Origin: Extensimonas soli
GTDB taxonomy: Bacteria; Pseudomonadota; Gammaproteobacteria; Burkholderiales; Burkholderiaceae_C
Direction: 5' to 3'
Length of the DNA stretch: 64,000 nucleotides
Assembly: GCF_029211265.1 (NCBI RefSeq)
Contig: NZ_JARGEL010000004.1
Coordinates: 1-64,000 of the forward strand
The translations under genes and the position numbers were made by a program. A model generated the notes under the pieces. The model did not search any database and was not told the origin of the DNA. It was given only the letters and a program-made list of their open reading frames with translations. Positions 9,279 to 19,795 of this stretch are shown here, in pieces (positions within the stretch are counted from its first letter, which is position 1; each line of letters begins with the position of its first letter).

Positions 9279-10354
9279 AGAAGGAACCTCCTCATCGCCA
9301 ATCCGCACGCCGTCAAATAGGAAGGCGCTTCACGTGCCATTTTTTTCAAGCGCACAGAATTACCAAGCTCCATGCCCTCGAAAGGATTGACAACGCTGCA
9401 GGAGAAGCCTGTTTGCCGACTCACTGCATCCGTCAAACCAGGCAAGGGTGCGGACCCTCCTGCCAGCAAGATGTGATCCACACGGTTATAGGGCGTGCTG
9501 GTAAAAAAGAATTGCAAGGCCCGGCCGAGTTCTTGCGCCATGCTGTCGACAAAGGGGCGCAACACCAAGGACGCGTAGTCCTCCGGCAGCTCGCCATTGC
9601 GTTTTTTGCCCTCCGCCTCTTCCAGTGAAAAACCATACTGGCGCACGATCAGTTGCGTCAGTTGCGCGCCGCCAAAGGCCTGGTCACGCTCGTATAGCAC
9701 CTCCTCATTGCGCAGCACCTGCATGCTGGTGGTCTGCGCCCCGATCTCGAACAAGGCCACCAAGGCATCTGCGCCTTTCCCGGGCATAGCTTCCATCAAG
9801 CGCCCGGCCGCCCGCCGGGCCGCGAACGATTCGATGTCCATGACCACGGCCTTGAGGCCTGCGGCCTCGGCCAGGCCCTGGCGATCCTGCACTTTTTCCC
9901 GGCGCGAAGCTGCCAGCAGAACATCGACTTCGCCAGGCATGTTCTTGTTGGGGCCGATCATGCAAAAGTCGAGGCTCACCTCGTCGAGCGAAAAAGGGAT
10001 GTATTGGTTGGCCTCGGACTCCACCTGGACCTCGAGCTCCTGCTCCGACATTCCACCGGGCAAGGTGATTCTTTTGGTGATGACCGCCGACGGCGGCAGC
10101 GCCAGGGCGGCGTTTTTGGCTCGGGTACCGCTTTTTTTGACCAGGCGCCGCAGAGCCTCGGCAACTTCGTCGAATTTTTCGATGTTGCCTTCGGTGACCC
10201 AGCCAGGCTCCAGGGGTTCTATGGCGCAAGCCTCCAGCACCAAGCGGCCCGTTTGGTCGCGATCGAGTTCCACGAGCTTGACGCTGGAGGAACTGATGTC
10301 GATACCAAGCAGCGGCGCCGGCTCTCGACTGAATAAAGATCCCAAAGAGATCAA
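9275..10354 (-). CDS. pilM: Type IV pilus actin-like ATPase PilM
   Basis: PilM is a cytoplasmic actin-fold protein that recruits PilN to the pilus platform. The phosphate-1 region LLGIDISSSSVKLVEL, the ITKRITLPGGM segment and the HILLAGGSAPLPGL adenosine motif are present. The proposed start is a TTG at 10354 (MISLGSLF), six bases after GGGAGG; an in-frame start ten codons upstream is less likely. Length is 359 residues. It is the first gene of the pilMNOPQ operon and is divergent from the penicillin-binding protein gene, with about 280 bp between the start codons. Confidence 0.95.
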   Translation of the reverse strand: MISLGSLFSREPAPLLGIDISSSSVKLVELDRDQTGRLVLEACAIEPLEPGWVTEGNIEKFDEVAEALRRLVKKSGTRAKNAALALPPSAVITKRITLPGGMSEQELEVQVESEANQYIPFSLDEVSLDFCMIGPNKNMPGEVDVLLAASRREKVQDRQGLAEAAGLKAVVMDIESFAARRAAGRLMEAMPGKGADALVALFEIGAQTTSMQVLRNEEVLYERDQAFGGAQLTQLIVRQYGFSLEEAEGKKRNGELPEDYASLVLRPFVDSMAQELGRALQFFFTSTPYNRVDHILLAGGSAPLPGLTDAVSRQTGFSCSVVNPFEGMELGNSVRLKKMAREAPSYLTACGLAMRRFLL

Positions 10355-10605
10355 GATGGTCCTCCCTGTAACAACGCGCCGCACTGACGCAACAAAACAT
10401 CACATTGGCTACGGATGCTATCAGCAAGATAGTTTGCCAACAAAGTTTTTACAGCCCTTGACTGCTGCGTAGCGTTGCCAAAAGCAGACGCTTTTGCGGG
10501 GAAGATGGCAAGGGATGCCACCTCTATCCGGCGCAACGCGCGCCGTGGCAGGCGGCCTTTTCGTGTGACCGTCAAGCATTGTTACGGCCTCGGGCGCCCA
10601 ATTTT

Positions 10606-10611
10606 TATAAT
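10606..10611 (+). promoter_or_regulatory. Candidate -10 box of the PBP1a gene
   Basis: A perfect TATAAT lies 26 bases before the PBP1a ATG in the AT-rich intergenic region shared with pilM. No good -35 was seen at 17 bp spacing; a weak TTACGG lies 18 bp upstream. Confidence 0.4.
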
Positions 10612-10637
10612 CGCGCGTTTTGCTTCTGCATCCCCCC

Positions 10638-13043
10638 ATGCCAGCACCCTCTTCGCCCAAGGCCCCTTCTGATCCGCCCTCGTCGACTCCGAGGAGGCGT
10701 CCAAGCTGGCTGCGTTGGCTTGCGCGCATCGTGCTATGGCTCGGCGGCTTGGCTGTAGCGGGCGCCCTGGCCTTGGGCTGCGTTATCGCCGTGGCACTGG
10801 CCATGGCCTACCCCAATCTTCCCGACGTTTCCGACCTGGCCGACTACCGCCCCAAGCTGCCGCTGCGCGTCTATTCGTCCGAAGGTGCGCTGCTGGGTGA
10901 GTTTGGCGAAGAGCGCCGCACCCTCACACCCATCGATGAAATCCCAAAGGTGATGAAGGACGCCGTGCTGGCGATCGAAGACACGCGGTTTTTCGAGCAC
11001 GGCGGCGTCGATTACAAGGGCATGCTGCGCGCCGCGCTGGCGAACCTGGGGCACGTGAAAAGCCAGGGCGCTTCGACCATCACCATGCAAGTGGCGCGCA
11101 ATGTGTACCTGTCTTCAGAAAAAACTTTCACACGGAAAATTTACGAAATATTACTCACGTTCAAGCTCGAGCATTCGCTGACCAAAAACCAGATCCTCGA
11201 GATTTACATGAACCAGATTTACCTCGGCAACCGCGCCTATGGTTTTGCTGCGGCATCCGAGGCGTACTTCGGCAAACCGCTCAAGTCCATCACGATTGCC
11301 GAGGCGGCCATGCTCGCGGGCCTGCCCAAGGCGCCCTCGGCCTACAACCCGATCAGCAACCCCAAGCGTGCCCGGGTGCGCCAGCTCTACATCATCGACC
11401 GCATGGAAGAGAACGGCTTCATTACGCCTCAGGAAGCGGCTGCGGCGCGGGCAGAGAAGCTCCAGCTACGCACGGCAACGGACAATGCGCGCGTGCATGC
11501 CGAATACGTGGCCGAAATGGTGCGCCAGCTGGTCTTCGCCCAGTATGGCAACGAAGCCTACACACGCGGGCTGAATGTCTATACGACCGTGAATGCCGGC
11601 GACCAGAATGCCGCCTACCAGGCCCTGCGCCGCGGCATCATGGACTATGAACGGCGCCAGCACTACCGCGGGCCGGAGCAGTTCGTGGACCTCCCCGGCG
11701 ATGTCCAGGCGATCGAGGATGCCGTCGACGATGCGCTGGCCAATCACCCAGACAACGGCGACGTGCTGGCGGCTGTGGTGCTCGAAGCCAGCCCGCGCAA
11801 AATCGTGGCATTACGCGCCAATGGCGACCGCGTGGAGATCACCGGCGAAGGGCTCAAGCCCGCCGAATCCGGCCTCAGCGACAAGGCGCCGCCAAATATC
11901 AAAATCCGCCGCGGCGCCGTGATCCGTATCATCAAAACGCCCAAAAACACCTGGGACATCACGCAACTGCCCGAAGTCGAGGGCGCTTTCGTCGCCATAG
12001 AACCGCTCAATGGTGCCATCAAGGCACTGGTGGGCGGTTTCGATTTTCAAAAGAACAAGTTCAACCACGTCACGCAGGCCTGGCGCCAGCCGGGCTCGAG
12101 CTTCAAACCCTTTATTTATTCAGCCGCGCTCGAAAAGGGCTTCACGCCCGCCACGGTGGTGAACGATGCGCCACTGTTCTTCGACGCCGGCGCCACGGGC
12201 GCCCAGCCCTGGGAGCCCAAGAACTACGACGGCAAATACGAAGGCCCCATGCCCTTGCGCACGGCCCTGGCCAAGTCCAAGAACATGGTGTCCATCCGCG
12301 TGCTGCAGGCCGTGGGGCCCAAAACGGCGCAGGAATGGATCACCCATTTCGGCTTCGAAGCCGACAAGCACCCCGCCTACCTGACAATGGCGCTGGGCGC
12401 GGGCTCGGTCACGCCCATGCAGATGGCTTCAGCGTATTCAGTGTTCGCCAACGGCGGCTACCGCATCAACCCGTGGCTGATTGCGCGCGTGACCGACCAC
12501 AAAGGCCGCGTGCTGTCCGAGACCACGCCGCCCGCGCTGGCCGAGGACGCGCGCGCCATCCCGGCGCGCAATGCCTTCATCATGGATTCCTTGCTGCAAG
12601 AGGTGACGCGCTCGGGCACGGCCGCGCGCGCGCAGGCCACGCTCAAGCGGCCCGACCTTTATGGCAAGACCGGCACCACCAACGACGCGGTAGATGCCTG
12701 GTTCGCCGGCTTCCAGCCGACTTTGACCGCGATCACCTGGATAGGGTACGACACGCCGCGCAACCTGGGCAGCCGCGAAACCGGCGGCGGCCTGAGTCTG
12801 CCCATCTGGATTCGCTTCATGGAGCACGCGCTGCGCGGCGTTCCCGTATCAGAGCCGCAGGTGCCGCCGGGCGTGGTGAACGTGGGCGGCGAATGGTTCT
12901 ATGAAGAATACGCACGCAATGCCGGCGTCGCCAGCCTGGGGCTCGGCGATGCACCAGGGCCGGCCTCGGCGGCTGCGCCCGGAGCGGCCCCGGCACCTTC
13001 GAGCGAAGAACGCAGCCGCATCCTCGACCTGTTCCGCAACTGA
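10638..13043 (+). CDS. mrcA: Penicillin-binding protein 1a (class A, bifunctional)
   Basis: This bifunctional peptidoglycan synthase polymerises glycan strands and cross-links them in the periplasm. The 801-residue protein has a cytoplasmic Pro-rich start, a membrane anchor (about residues 30-55), a glycosyltransferase domain with AIEDTRFFEHGG and GASTITMQVARN, and a transpeptidase domain with the catalytic serine in GSSFKPF, then SKNMV and KTGTT. The start is the ATG at 10638; a TTG six codons upstream is less likely. In many betaproteobacteria this gene is divergent from pilM, as here. The C-terminus is Ala/Pro rich and ends RILDLFRN. Confidence 0.97.
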   Translation: MPAPSSPKAPSDPPSSTPRRRPSWLRWLARIVLWLGGLAVAGALALGCVIAVALAMAYPNLPDVSDLADYRPKLPLRVYSSEGALLGEFGEERRTLTPIDEIPKVMKDAVLAIEDTRFFEHGGVDYKGMLRAALANLGHVKSQGASTITMQVARNVYLSSEKTFTRKIYEILLTFKLEHSLTKNQILEIYMNQIYLGNRAYGFAAASEAYFGKPLKSITIAEAAMLAGLPKAPSAYNPISNPKRARVRQLYIIDRMEENGFITPQEAAAARAEKLQLRTATDNARVHAEYVAEMVRQLVFAQYGNEAYTRGLNVYTTVNAGDQNAAYQALRRGIMDYERRQHYRGPEQFVDLPGDVQAIEDAVDDALANHPDNGDVLAAVVLEASPRKIVALRANGDRVEITGEGLKPAESGLSDKAPPNIKIRRGAVIRIIKTPKNTWDITQLPEVEGAFVAIEPLNGAIKALVGGFDFQKNKFNHVTQAWRQPGSSFKPFIYSAALEKGFTPATVVNDAPLFFDAGATGAQPWEPKNYDGKYEGPMPLRTALAKSKNMVSIRVLQAVGPKTAQEWITHFGFEADKHPAYLTMALGAGSVTPMQMASAYSVFANGGYRINPWLIARVTDHKGRVLSETTPPALAEDARAIPARNAFIMDSLLQEVTRSGTAARAQATLKRPDLYGKTGTTNDAVDAWFAGFQPTLTAITWIGYDTPRNLGSRETGGGLSLPIWIRFMEHALRGVPVSEPQVPPGVVNVGGEWFYEEYARNAGVASLGLGDAPGPASAAAPGAAPAPSSEERSRILDLFRN

Positions 13044-13096
13044 ATGCACCTACCCGCCATGCCCCAACCCGGGCGGGCGCGGCCGTTTGCAGGGAT

Positions 13097-13426
13097 TCAG
13101 GCGCCAAACGTGAGCGGCGTGCCCGCCTGGCGCGAGGCCTCGCGACTCAGGCAGGCGAAGAATTCGCCCGCGCCCTTGGTATCCTGCCAGTTCGTGCCGT
13201 CGAAACGGTAGTGATAGCCGCCCGACTGCGACGCCATCCAGACCTCGTGCAGCGGCTTTTGCAGGTTGATCACGATCTGGCTGCGGTTGGGGAAGGCGAT
13301 CGTCACCATGCCGCCGCTGCGCTGGCTGTCCAGGTCGGCATCGCTGGTTTCGTTGATGCGGTCGCAGCTGCGTTCGACGGCCAGCAGCAGGCGTTCGGCG
13401 TGGTCCATGAATTCGAGGTCGGTCAT
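13097..13426 (-). CDS. cyaY: Iron-sulfur cluster regulator CyaY (frataxin)
   Basis: CyaY is the bacterial frataxin that binds iron and modulates Fe-S cluster assembly by IscS. The 109-residue protein starts [14 protein letters not shown] and has the acidic first helix, the strand [19 protein letters not shown], and [15 protein letters not shown], which is family-typical, followed by a helix with [11 protein letters not shown]. It is convergent with the PBP1a gene and its start lies 14 bp from the divergent LptM-like gene. Confidence 0.95.
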   Translation of the reverse strand: MTDLEFMDHAERLLLAVERSCDRINETSDADLDSQRSGGMVTIAFPNRSQIVINLQKPLHEVWMASQSGGYHYRFDGTNWQDTKGAGEFFACLSREASRQAGTPLTFGA

Positions 13427-13439
13427 TACAATGCGTCCA

Positions 13440-13718
13440 ATGCGGAATGTGCGAAAAATTCTACCCAGCCTTTGGGCATTGACAGCCTTGGCGACCTTGA
13501 TGGGCTGCGGCCAGCGCGGGCCTTTGTACCTGCCCCAGGAGCCCGCCGCGCGCGAACGTGCGACGCTGCCGCAGGTGCTCACGCCCGAGAGCCTCGCGAA
13601 CAAGCCGGCGGCGCCAGCAGCGGCACAGGCCCCCGCATCCATACCGGCCTCTGCGCCCGCCTCCCCCAGCAAGCCTGCCAACGTCCCGGCCAGCGCCCCG
13701 GACTCCGGCGCACGCTGA
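13440..13718 (+). CDS. lptM: LptM/YifL-like small outer-membrane lipoprotein
   Basis: The 92-residue protein has a short lipoprotein signal peptide with lipobox LMGC, directly followed by the family motif GQRGPLYLP, then an Ala/Pro/Ser-rich tail. LptM assists assembly of the LptD LPS translocon. The start is ATG at 13440, or another ATG three codons upstream. It is divergent from cyaY as in many proteobacteria. The usual downstream partner lysA is not present: coaD lies next on the opposite strand. Confidence 0.8.
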   Translation: MRNVRKILPSLWALTALATLMGCGQRGPLYLPQEPAARERATLPQVLTPESLANKPAAPAAAQAPASIPASAPASPSKPANVPASAPDSGAR

Positions 13719-13747
13719 TCCCGCACCGGCGCTGCGCGCAAAGCGCG

Positions 13748-14248
13748 TCACGCCGCTCCTTGGGCCGTTTTTTTCTGCAGCCGCGCAAGCACCGGCGGCG
13801 ACACGAATTTTTCCACCTCGCCGCCCAGCGTCGCGATCTCGCGCACCAGCGTGCTGCTGATGAAAAGATACTGGTCGCCCGGCGTGAGGAACACCGTCTC
13901 CACGTCGGGCATGAGCGCGCGGTTCATGCCCGCGAGCTGGAATTCGTAGTCGAAGTCGGTCACGGCGCGCAGGCCGCGGATCATGGCCTTGCCGCCGCGC
14001 GCGACGACGAAGTCGCGCATCAGGCCCGTGAAACTCTCCACGCTCACCTGCGGATACGGCCGGAACACCTCGCGCACCATGTCCAGGCGCTCTTCGAGGC
14101 TGAACAAGGTCTTTTTGTGGTGCCCCGCAGCCACGGCGACGATGACGCGGTCGAACAACTGTATGGATCGGCGCACCAGGTCTTCGTGTCCCAGGGTGAT
14201 GGGGTCGAAGGTTCCGGGATAGACGGCGAGCACGCTCGGGGATGCCAT
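13748..14248 (-). CDS. coaD: Phosphopantetheine adenylyltransferase
   Basis: CoaD makes dephospho-CoA from 4'-phosphopantetheine and ATP, the penultimate step of CoA synthesis. The 166-residue protein shows the nucleotidyltransferase motif YPGTFDPITLGHEDL, the phosphopantetheine-binding GLMRDF segment, IRGLRAVTDFDYE, and the ISSTLVRE motif. It lies downstream of rsmD, the common rsmD-coaD pairing, with about 140 bp between them. Confidence 0.97.
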   Translation of the reverse strand: MASPSVLAVYPGTFDPITLGHEDLVRRSIQLFDRVIVAVAAGHHKKTLFSLEERLDMVREVFRPYPQVSVESFTGLMRDFVVARGGKAMIRGLRAVTDFDYEFQLAGMNRALMPDVETVFLTPGDQYLFISSTLVREIATLGGEVEKFVSPPVLARLQKKTAQGAA

Positions 14249-14349
14249 GGCGGGAGTCTCCTGTCGGTGGATGCGGCGAAAGCCGCGAAAAACGGCAAGC
14301 GCCGATTATGTCGCGTGCCTACCGCCTGCTGGGAATTTCAAACCAAAAT

Positions 14350-14395
14350 TGCCGCTAACGCTGATGTATCAAGCACTAGAAGCTATTTATTAAGG
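14350..14395 (-). repeat. Repeat C copy between rsmD and coaD
   Basis: The sequence AAGCACTAGAAGCTAT with flanking bases is a diverged copy of the C repeat (CAAGCGCTAGCAGCTATC type). It occupies the rsmD-coaD gap and reaches the rsmD stop codon. Confidence 0.5.
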
Positions 14396-15043
14396 AGCGT
14401 CTTGCACCAGCTCCACGGGCCGCAGCAGGTGCGCGTGCACGGCGCCGGCGCGCAGCGTGCGGTGCGCGGCAAAGCCCAGCGGCGCGAGCGCGGCGGCGTC
14501 CCACAGGTGCGGCGCTTCGAGATAAACGAAGCCCTGGGGCGCCACGGCGCGGCGCGCGGCCTGCAAGGCGGGGGTGAACAGGTCGCTCGCAAACGGCGGG
14601 TCGAGGAAGATCAGCTGCAGGCTTGCAGGCGCGCTCTGGCGCAGCGCCGCGATGCCGTCGCCACGCTGCACCGTCACTTGCTGCGTGGGCGGCACCTGCA
14701 GGCGCTGCAGCACGGCGCGCAGACGCGCGACGAGCACAGGGTCGCTTTCCACCAGTTCCACGTTCGCGCCGCGCGAGGCCGCTTCGAGCCCGAGCGCGCC
14801 CGTGCCCGCGAAGGCGTCGAGGCAGCGCCAGCCCGTCAAATTCGAACCCAGCCAGTTGAACAAGGTCTCGCGCACGCGGTCGGGCGTGGGGCGCAGGCCC
14901 GGCTGCTGCGCCACGGGCAGGCGTGTGCGCTTCCATTGCCCGCCGATGATGCGCACCTCGCCACGGCCCGTGGGCGTGCGCATGGGTGCGCCCGAGGCTC
15001 TGGCTGCAGGCGCAGGCGCTTGCGCGCCGCTGCGACGCTTCAC
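14390..15043 (-). CDS. rsmD: 16S rRNA (guanine(966)-N(2))-methyltransferase
   Basis: RsmD methylates G966 of 16S rRNA using SAM. The protein has RIIGGQWKRTRL at the start of the fold, RPTPDRVRETLFNWL, the SAM motif I DAFAGTGALGLEAASRGA, and the catalytic motif FLDPPF. The chosen start is GTG at 15043, which overlaps the stop of the upstream peptidase gene (GTGA) and gives 217 residues. An ATG at 14983 would give about 197 residues, closer to the family norm. Confidence 0.94.
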   Translation of the reverse strand: MKRRSGAQAPAPAARASGAPMRTPTGRGEVRIIGGQWKRTRLPVAQQPGLRPTPDRVRETLFNWLGSNLTGWRCLDAFAGTGALGLEAASRGANVELVESDPVLVARLRAVLQRLQVPPTQQVTVQRGDGIAALRQSAPASLQLIFLDPPFASDLFTPALQAARRAVAPQGFVYLEAPHLWDAAALAPLGFAAHRTLRAGAVHAHLLRPVELVQDAP

Positions 15044-16401
15044 GGCTGGCCGCCCACGATCACGGTGACCATGCGCTCGGGTTGCAGCTTGCGCTGCAGC
15101 GCGGCGCGCACGTCGGCCACCGTGAGGGCCTGGACTTTTTTCGTCCATTGCTCGAGATAGTCGAGCGGCAGATCGTTCCAGGCGATGTTGGCGACGTTCG
15201 CGAGCAGCTTGCTGTTGCTGTCTATGCGCAGCGCAAAGCCGCCGATGAGGTTGTCCTTGGCGGCGCGCAATTCGGCCTCGGTCGGGCCTTGGGCGACGTA
15301 ACGACGCAGCACGTCCTGCGCCACCTGCACGGCCTGCGCGGCCTGGTCGGGGCGCGTCTGCAGGCCCACGACGAAGGCGCCCGCGTGCAGGCCGGGGTTG
15401 AACTGGCTATAGACGCTGTAGCTGAGCCCGCGCTTTTCGCGCACTTCTTCGGTCAGGCGCGAAACCAGGCCGCCGCCGCCGAGGATGTGGTTGCCCACGA
15501 GCAGCGCGAGAAAGTCCGGGTCGCGCCGCGCGATGCCCGGCTGCCCGATCAGCACATGCGCCTGCGCCGAGGCGAAGGGGATTTTGATTTCCTTCGCGGC
15601 GGCCAGCGGCGTGACCTCAGGCACGGGCGGCAGGGGCGCGCAGCCTTGCGGCGGCGTCGGTAAACGCGACAGCAGCGTCGCCACGAGCGCATCGGCCTGC
15701 GCGCGCGTCACGGCGCCGACCAGGCTCACACGCGCGCGGCAGGGCGCGAGGTAGCGCGCGTGGAACGCCACCATGTCGGCCACGCCGATGCGCGCGAGGC
15801 TCTCCTCGGTGGCATGGTAGCCGTAGGGGTGGCTGCCATAGACTGCGGTGGCGAAGGCTTCTTCGGCCAGGGTGCCGGGGCGCGTGTGCGCCTCCTTGAT
15901 GCTCGCGCTCCAGCGTGCGCGCTCGCGCTGCCACACGTCCTCGGGCCAGCTCGGCGTGCCAATCTGCCGCGCAGCCAGACGCACGGCGCGCTCGAGCAGC
16001 GCAGGCTCGGTGAGCGAGCGCAAGCTGTAGTGCAGCGCGTCGTCCCCGGCCGCAGCGCCGAAGTTCGCACCCAGATCGGCCCAGGCCGCGCCGAGCGCGT
16101 TTTCGTCGAGCGGCGCCTCGTCCTGGCCGTTCACCTTGCCGGCTTGCACGCCCTTGGACGCCATCAGCGCCACGGCCTCGGCCAGCCCCGCCTGCGGCGC
16201 CGGGTCGCGGCGCTTGCCGGCGTCGAAGTCGACGCGCACATCCAGCATGGGCAGCGAGGGGCTTTGCACCAGCCAGACCTGCGCGCCGCTGGGCTGCGTC
16301 CAGTGCTCTATGGGCAGCAACGCCCACGCGGGATTGATGCCAAAAACGGCCATAGCGCCCGTGAATAAAGCGCGAGCAGCTACTCTTTTAATACTTTGCA
16401 T
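15040..16401 (-). CDS. M16-family peptidase-like protein, non-catalytic partner
   Basis: The 453-residue exported protein belongs to the M16 (pitrilysin/processing-peptidase) family but lacks the HxxEH zinc motif at the expected place, where the sequence reads DEAPLDENALG. The C-terminal half has RLTEEVREKRGLSYSVYS, typical of the family, with the RxxY-like substrate-binding segment. It has a signal peptide ending INPAWA. In such pairs this subunit usually forms a heterodimer with the catalytic neighbour encoded 34 bp upstream. The signal peptide is encoded by a copy of repeat C, which is unusual. Confidence 0.9.
   Translation of the reverse strand: MQSIKRVAARALFTGAMAVFGINPAWALLPIEHWTQPSGAQVWLVQSPSLPMLDVRVDFDAGKRRDPAPQAGLAEAVALMASKGVQAGKVNGQDEAPLDENALGAAWADLGANFGAAAGDDALHYSLRSLTEPALLERAVRLAARQIGTPSWPEDVWQRERARWSASIKEAHTRPGTLAEEAFATAVYGSHPYGYHATEESLARIGVADMVAFHARYLAPCRARVSLVGAVTRAQADALVATLLSRLPTPPQGCAPLPPVPEVTPLAAAKEIKIPFASAQAHVLIGQPGIARRDPDFLALLVGNHILGGGGLVSRLTEEVREKRGLSYSVYSQFNPGLHAGAFVVGLQTRPDQAAQAVQVAQDVLRRYVAQGPTEAELRAAKDNLIGGFALRIDSNSKLLANVANIAWNDLPLDYLEQWTKKVQALTVADVRAALQRKLQPERMVTVIVGGQP
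16340..16390 (-). repeat. Repeat C copy forming the signal peptide of the M16 partner gene
   Basis: Read on the coding (minus) strand, AAAAGAGTAGCTGCTCGCGC, a spacer, then GGCGCTATGGCCGTTTTTG aligns with the C repeat GATAGCTGCTTGCGC...GCGCTAGAGGCCATTTTTTG. It encodes about residues 4-20 (KRVAARALFTGAMAVFG), the core of the signal peptide. Confidence 0.6.
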
Positions 16402-16435
16402 GGAGGACTCCGTTGTGTCGGGTAGGCCAGCGAAC

Positions 16436-17941
16436 TCAGCGGATCGGCCCGCCCATCGCGGGCGCCTGCGCCTTGCGCCGTGCGTTCGGGTCGATGGGCT
16501 GCGGCACCAGCGTTCCCACGGTGAGCTGGTCGTCGCCAAAGTAGCGCGCCGCCACCTGCTGCAATTGCTGCGGCGTGACGCTGCGCAGCAGCGCGAGCAG
16601 CCGGTCTTCGGTGTCCAGCGGCAGGCCCAGCACCCAGTTGCTGCCCAGGTCCATCGCACGCGCCATGAGCGAATCGCGCTCGTAAATCGTCGAAGCCGTC
16701 CACTGCGTGAGCACGCGCGCGAGCTCCTGCGCGCTCACGCCCTCGCGCGCGATGCGTGCCACTTCGGCGCGCAGGGCCTGCTCGACCTCCTGCGCGCTGC
16801 GCCCTTGCGCGGGCACGCCCATGAGCAAAAACAGGCTGGGCCCGCGCCCCGACACCATGGCCGCGCTGTCGGCGCTGTCGGCCACGCGCTGCGCGCCCTG
16901 CGTGAGCGCACGCTCCAGGCGCGCGCCGTCGTAGCCGCTGAGCACCGCCGACAAAGCCATGAGCGCGAGCGCGTCGCGGTCTTCCTCGGTGAGCGCATCC
17001 ACGTGCCGCAGCGTGGGCACGTGGAACGCGAGCGCGACGAAAGCCTGCTCGGCCGGCGCCTTCACGTCTGTGCGCCGCAGCCCGGCCTGCACGGGTTCGG
17101 CGCGCGGCTTGCGCGGCGGCACGGCGCGCGCAGGGATGCGGCCGTAGTATTTTTCAGCGAGCGCGCGCACCTGCGCCACATCGACATCCCCCACCACGAC
17201 CACGGCCGCATTCGCGGGCACGTACCACTGGCGGTGGAACGCGCGCACGTCGCCCGGCGTCATCGCGTCGAGGTCGGTCATCCAGCCGACCACCGGGCGG
17301 CGGTAGGGCGAAACCATGAAGCTCGTGGCAAACAATTGCTCGGACAGCACGGCGCGCGGCTGGTCTTCGGTGCGCATGCGGCGCTCTTCCTTGACGACTT
17401 CGATCTCCTTGCGGAATTCGGCGTCAGGCCAGGCGTTGTGGGCAAAGCGGTCGGCCTCCAGGCGCATCACCTCGGCCAGGCGATTGGCCGGAATCTGCTG
17501 GTAGTAGCCCGTGAAGTCGCGGTCGGTGAAAGCGTTTTCCTGCCCGCCCAGCGCCGCGACGCGGCGCGAGAACTCGCCGGGCGGCACGTTTTTGGAGCCC
17601 TTGAACATCATGTGTTCGAGCACATGCGCCACGCCCGAGGTGCCATCGACCTCGTCCATCGCGCCCGCGCGCACCCAGACCATGTGCACCGCCGTGGGCG
17701 CACGTCGGTCGGGCAGTACGATGAGCTGCATGCCGTTGGCAAGCGTGAACTGCTGCGCCTGCGCCGCGCCCGCCACGGCGGGAACGGGCGGCAGCATGGC
17801 GGCGGGCGCGATGGGCGGCGGCGCGGCGCCAGAATCGTCTGCCCAGGCCGCGCCCGGCCCTAGCAAAACCAAGGCCCCGGCGCAGAAAACACCGCGCAGC
17901 AGTGCGGTCACAGAGAAATAGAGTGTCAGAATGCGTTTCAT
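16436..17941 (-). CDS. M16-family zinc peptidase, catalytic subunit
   Basis: The 501-residue exported protein has a signal peptide (MKRILTLYF... to AAWA) and the catalytic HxxEH zinc motif in VAHVLEHMMFKGS at about residue 95-100, followed by NAFTDRDFTGYYQQ and the EIEVVKEERRMR segment that carries the third ligand. It resembles the periplasmic PqqL/YmxG-type peptidases. The neighbour 34 bp downstream is its probable non-catalytic partner. It is divergent from ftsY, with 52 bp between starts. Substrates are unknown. Confidence 0.93.
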   Translation of the reverse strand: MKRILTLYFSVTALLRGVFCAGALVLLGPGAAWADDSGAAPPPIAPAAMLPPVPAVAGAAQAQQFTLANGMQLIVLPDRRAPTAVHMVWVRAGAMDEVDGTSGVAHVLEHMMFKGSKNVPPGEFSRRVAALGGQENAFTDRDFTGYYQQIPANRLAEVMRLEADRFAHNAWPDAEFRKEIEVVKEERRMRTEDQPRAVLSEQLFATSFMVSPYRRPVVGWMTDLDAMTPGDVRAFHRQWYVPANAAVVVVGDVDVAQVRALAEKYYGRIPARAVPPRKPRAEPVQAGLRRTDVKAPAEQAFVALAFHVPTLRHVDALTEEDRDALALMALSAVLSGYDGARLERALTQGAQRVADSADSAAMVSGRGPSLFLLMGVPAQGRSAQEVEQALRAEVARIAREGVSAQELARVLTQWTASTIYERDSLMARAMDLGSNWVLGLPLDTEDRLLALLRSVTPQQLQQVAARYFGDDQLTVGTLVPQPIDPNARRKAQAPAMGGPIR

Positions 17942-17993
17942 GGTTTGGCTCAGCGGGGTATGCCCCAGAGCGAAAGATTCTACGTAGCGCCCA

Positions 17994-19406
<1,413 letters not shown>

Positions 19407-19446
19407 GTAGGCCGTTTCGCAAGGTCTTTCTGGCCGCCCAAGGCAC

Positions 19447-19615
19447 CTAGCAGCCTGTCGGGCTTTGGAATCGTCGGCTGCGAATGCGCCGCAACGGCCC
19501 ATTTTTCACCGTCTTCTTGCCCCATAGCACCACTATGGGGCTGCGAATCCGGCAAAAACTGGCCTCGCTGGGGCGCATTCTCGCTATCGACGCCCAAAGT
19601 CCGACAGGCTGCTAG
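19447..19615 (-). repeat. Palindromic element A, full copy (A2), reverse orientation
   Basis: A 169-bp unit bounded by CTAG at both ends, with terminal inverted repeats CTAGCAGCCTGTCGG and CCGACAGGCTGCTAG and a central hairpin CCCCATAG-loop-CTATGGGG. It shares its right CTAG with element B1. It lies between ftsY and a DUF1810 gene. Confidence 0.9.
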
Positions 19616-19777
19616 TGTAGTGTTCGACGCTATCTGCGACATAAAACCGCGTCTTTTCGGCCCGGGCCGCGTTGCAAATCCTCGCGATACCACCCGGTAT
19701 CGCTGCGGTTTGCGCCTTGCCCAGACCAAAAATCCATCGGTTTTATTTGTCGCATCAAGCATCAAACACTACACTAG
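19612..19777 (+). repeat. Palindromic element B, full copy (B1)
   Basis: A 166-bp unit bounded by CTAG, with terminal inverted repeats GTGTAGTGTT and AACACTACAC and the internal hairpin CGATACC-ACCC-GGTATCG. It abuts A2, sharing one CTAG. The A-B pair fills the gap between ftsY and the DUF1810 gene. Confidence 0.9.
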
Positions 19778-19795
19778 GGCGTATTGCCGTTGGGT

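Noticed and set aside
10430-10470. Sigma-54-like promoter (TGGC...TTGC) upstream of pilM
   Set aside because: The GG to GC spacing is 11 instead of 10 bases, and the flanking bases do not fit.
19447-19777. Small genes encoded within elements A and B
   Set aside because: The open frames recur in every copy and simply reflect stop-free repeat sequence; no RBS or independent start is seen.
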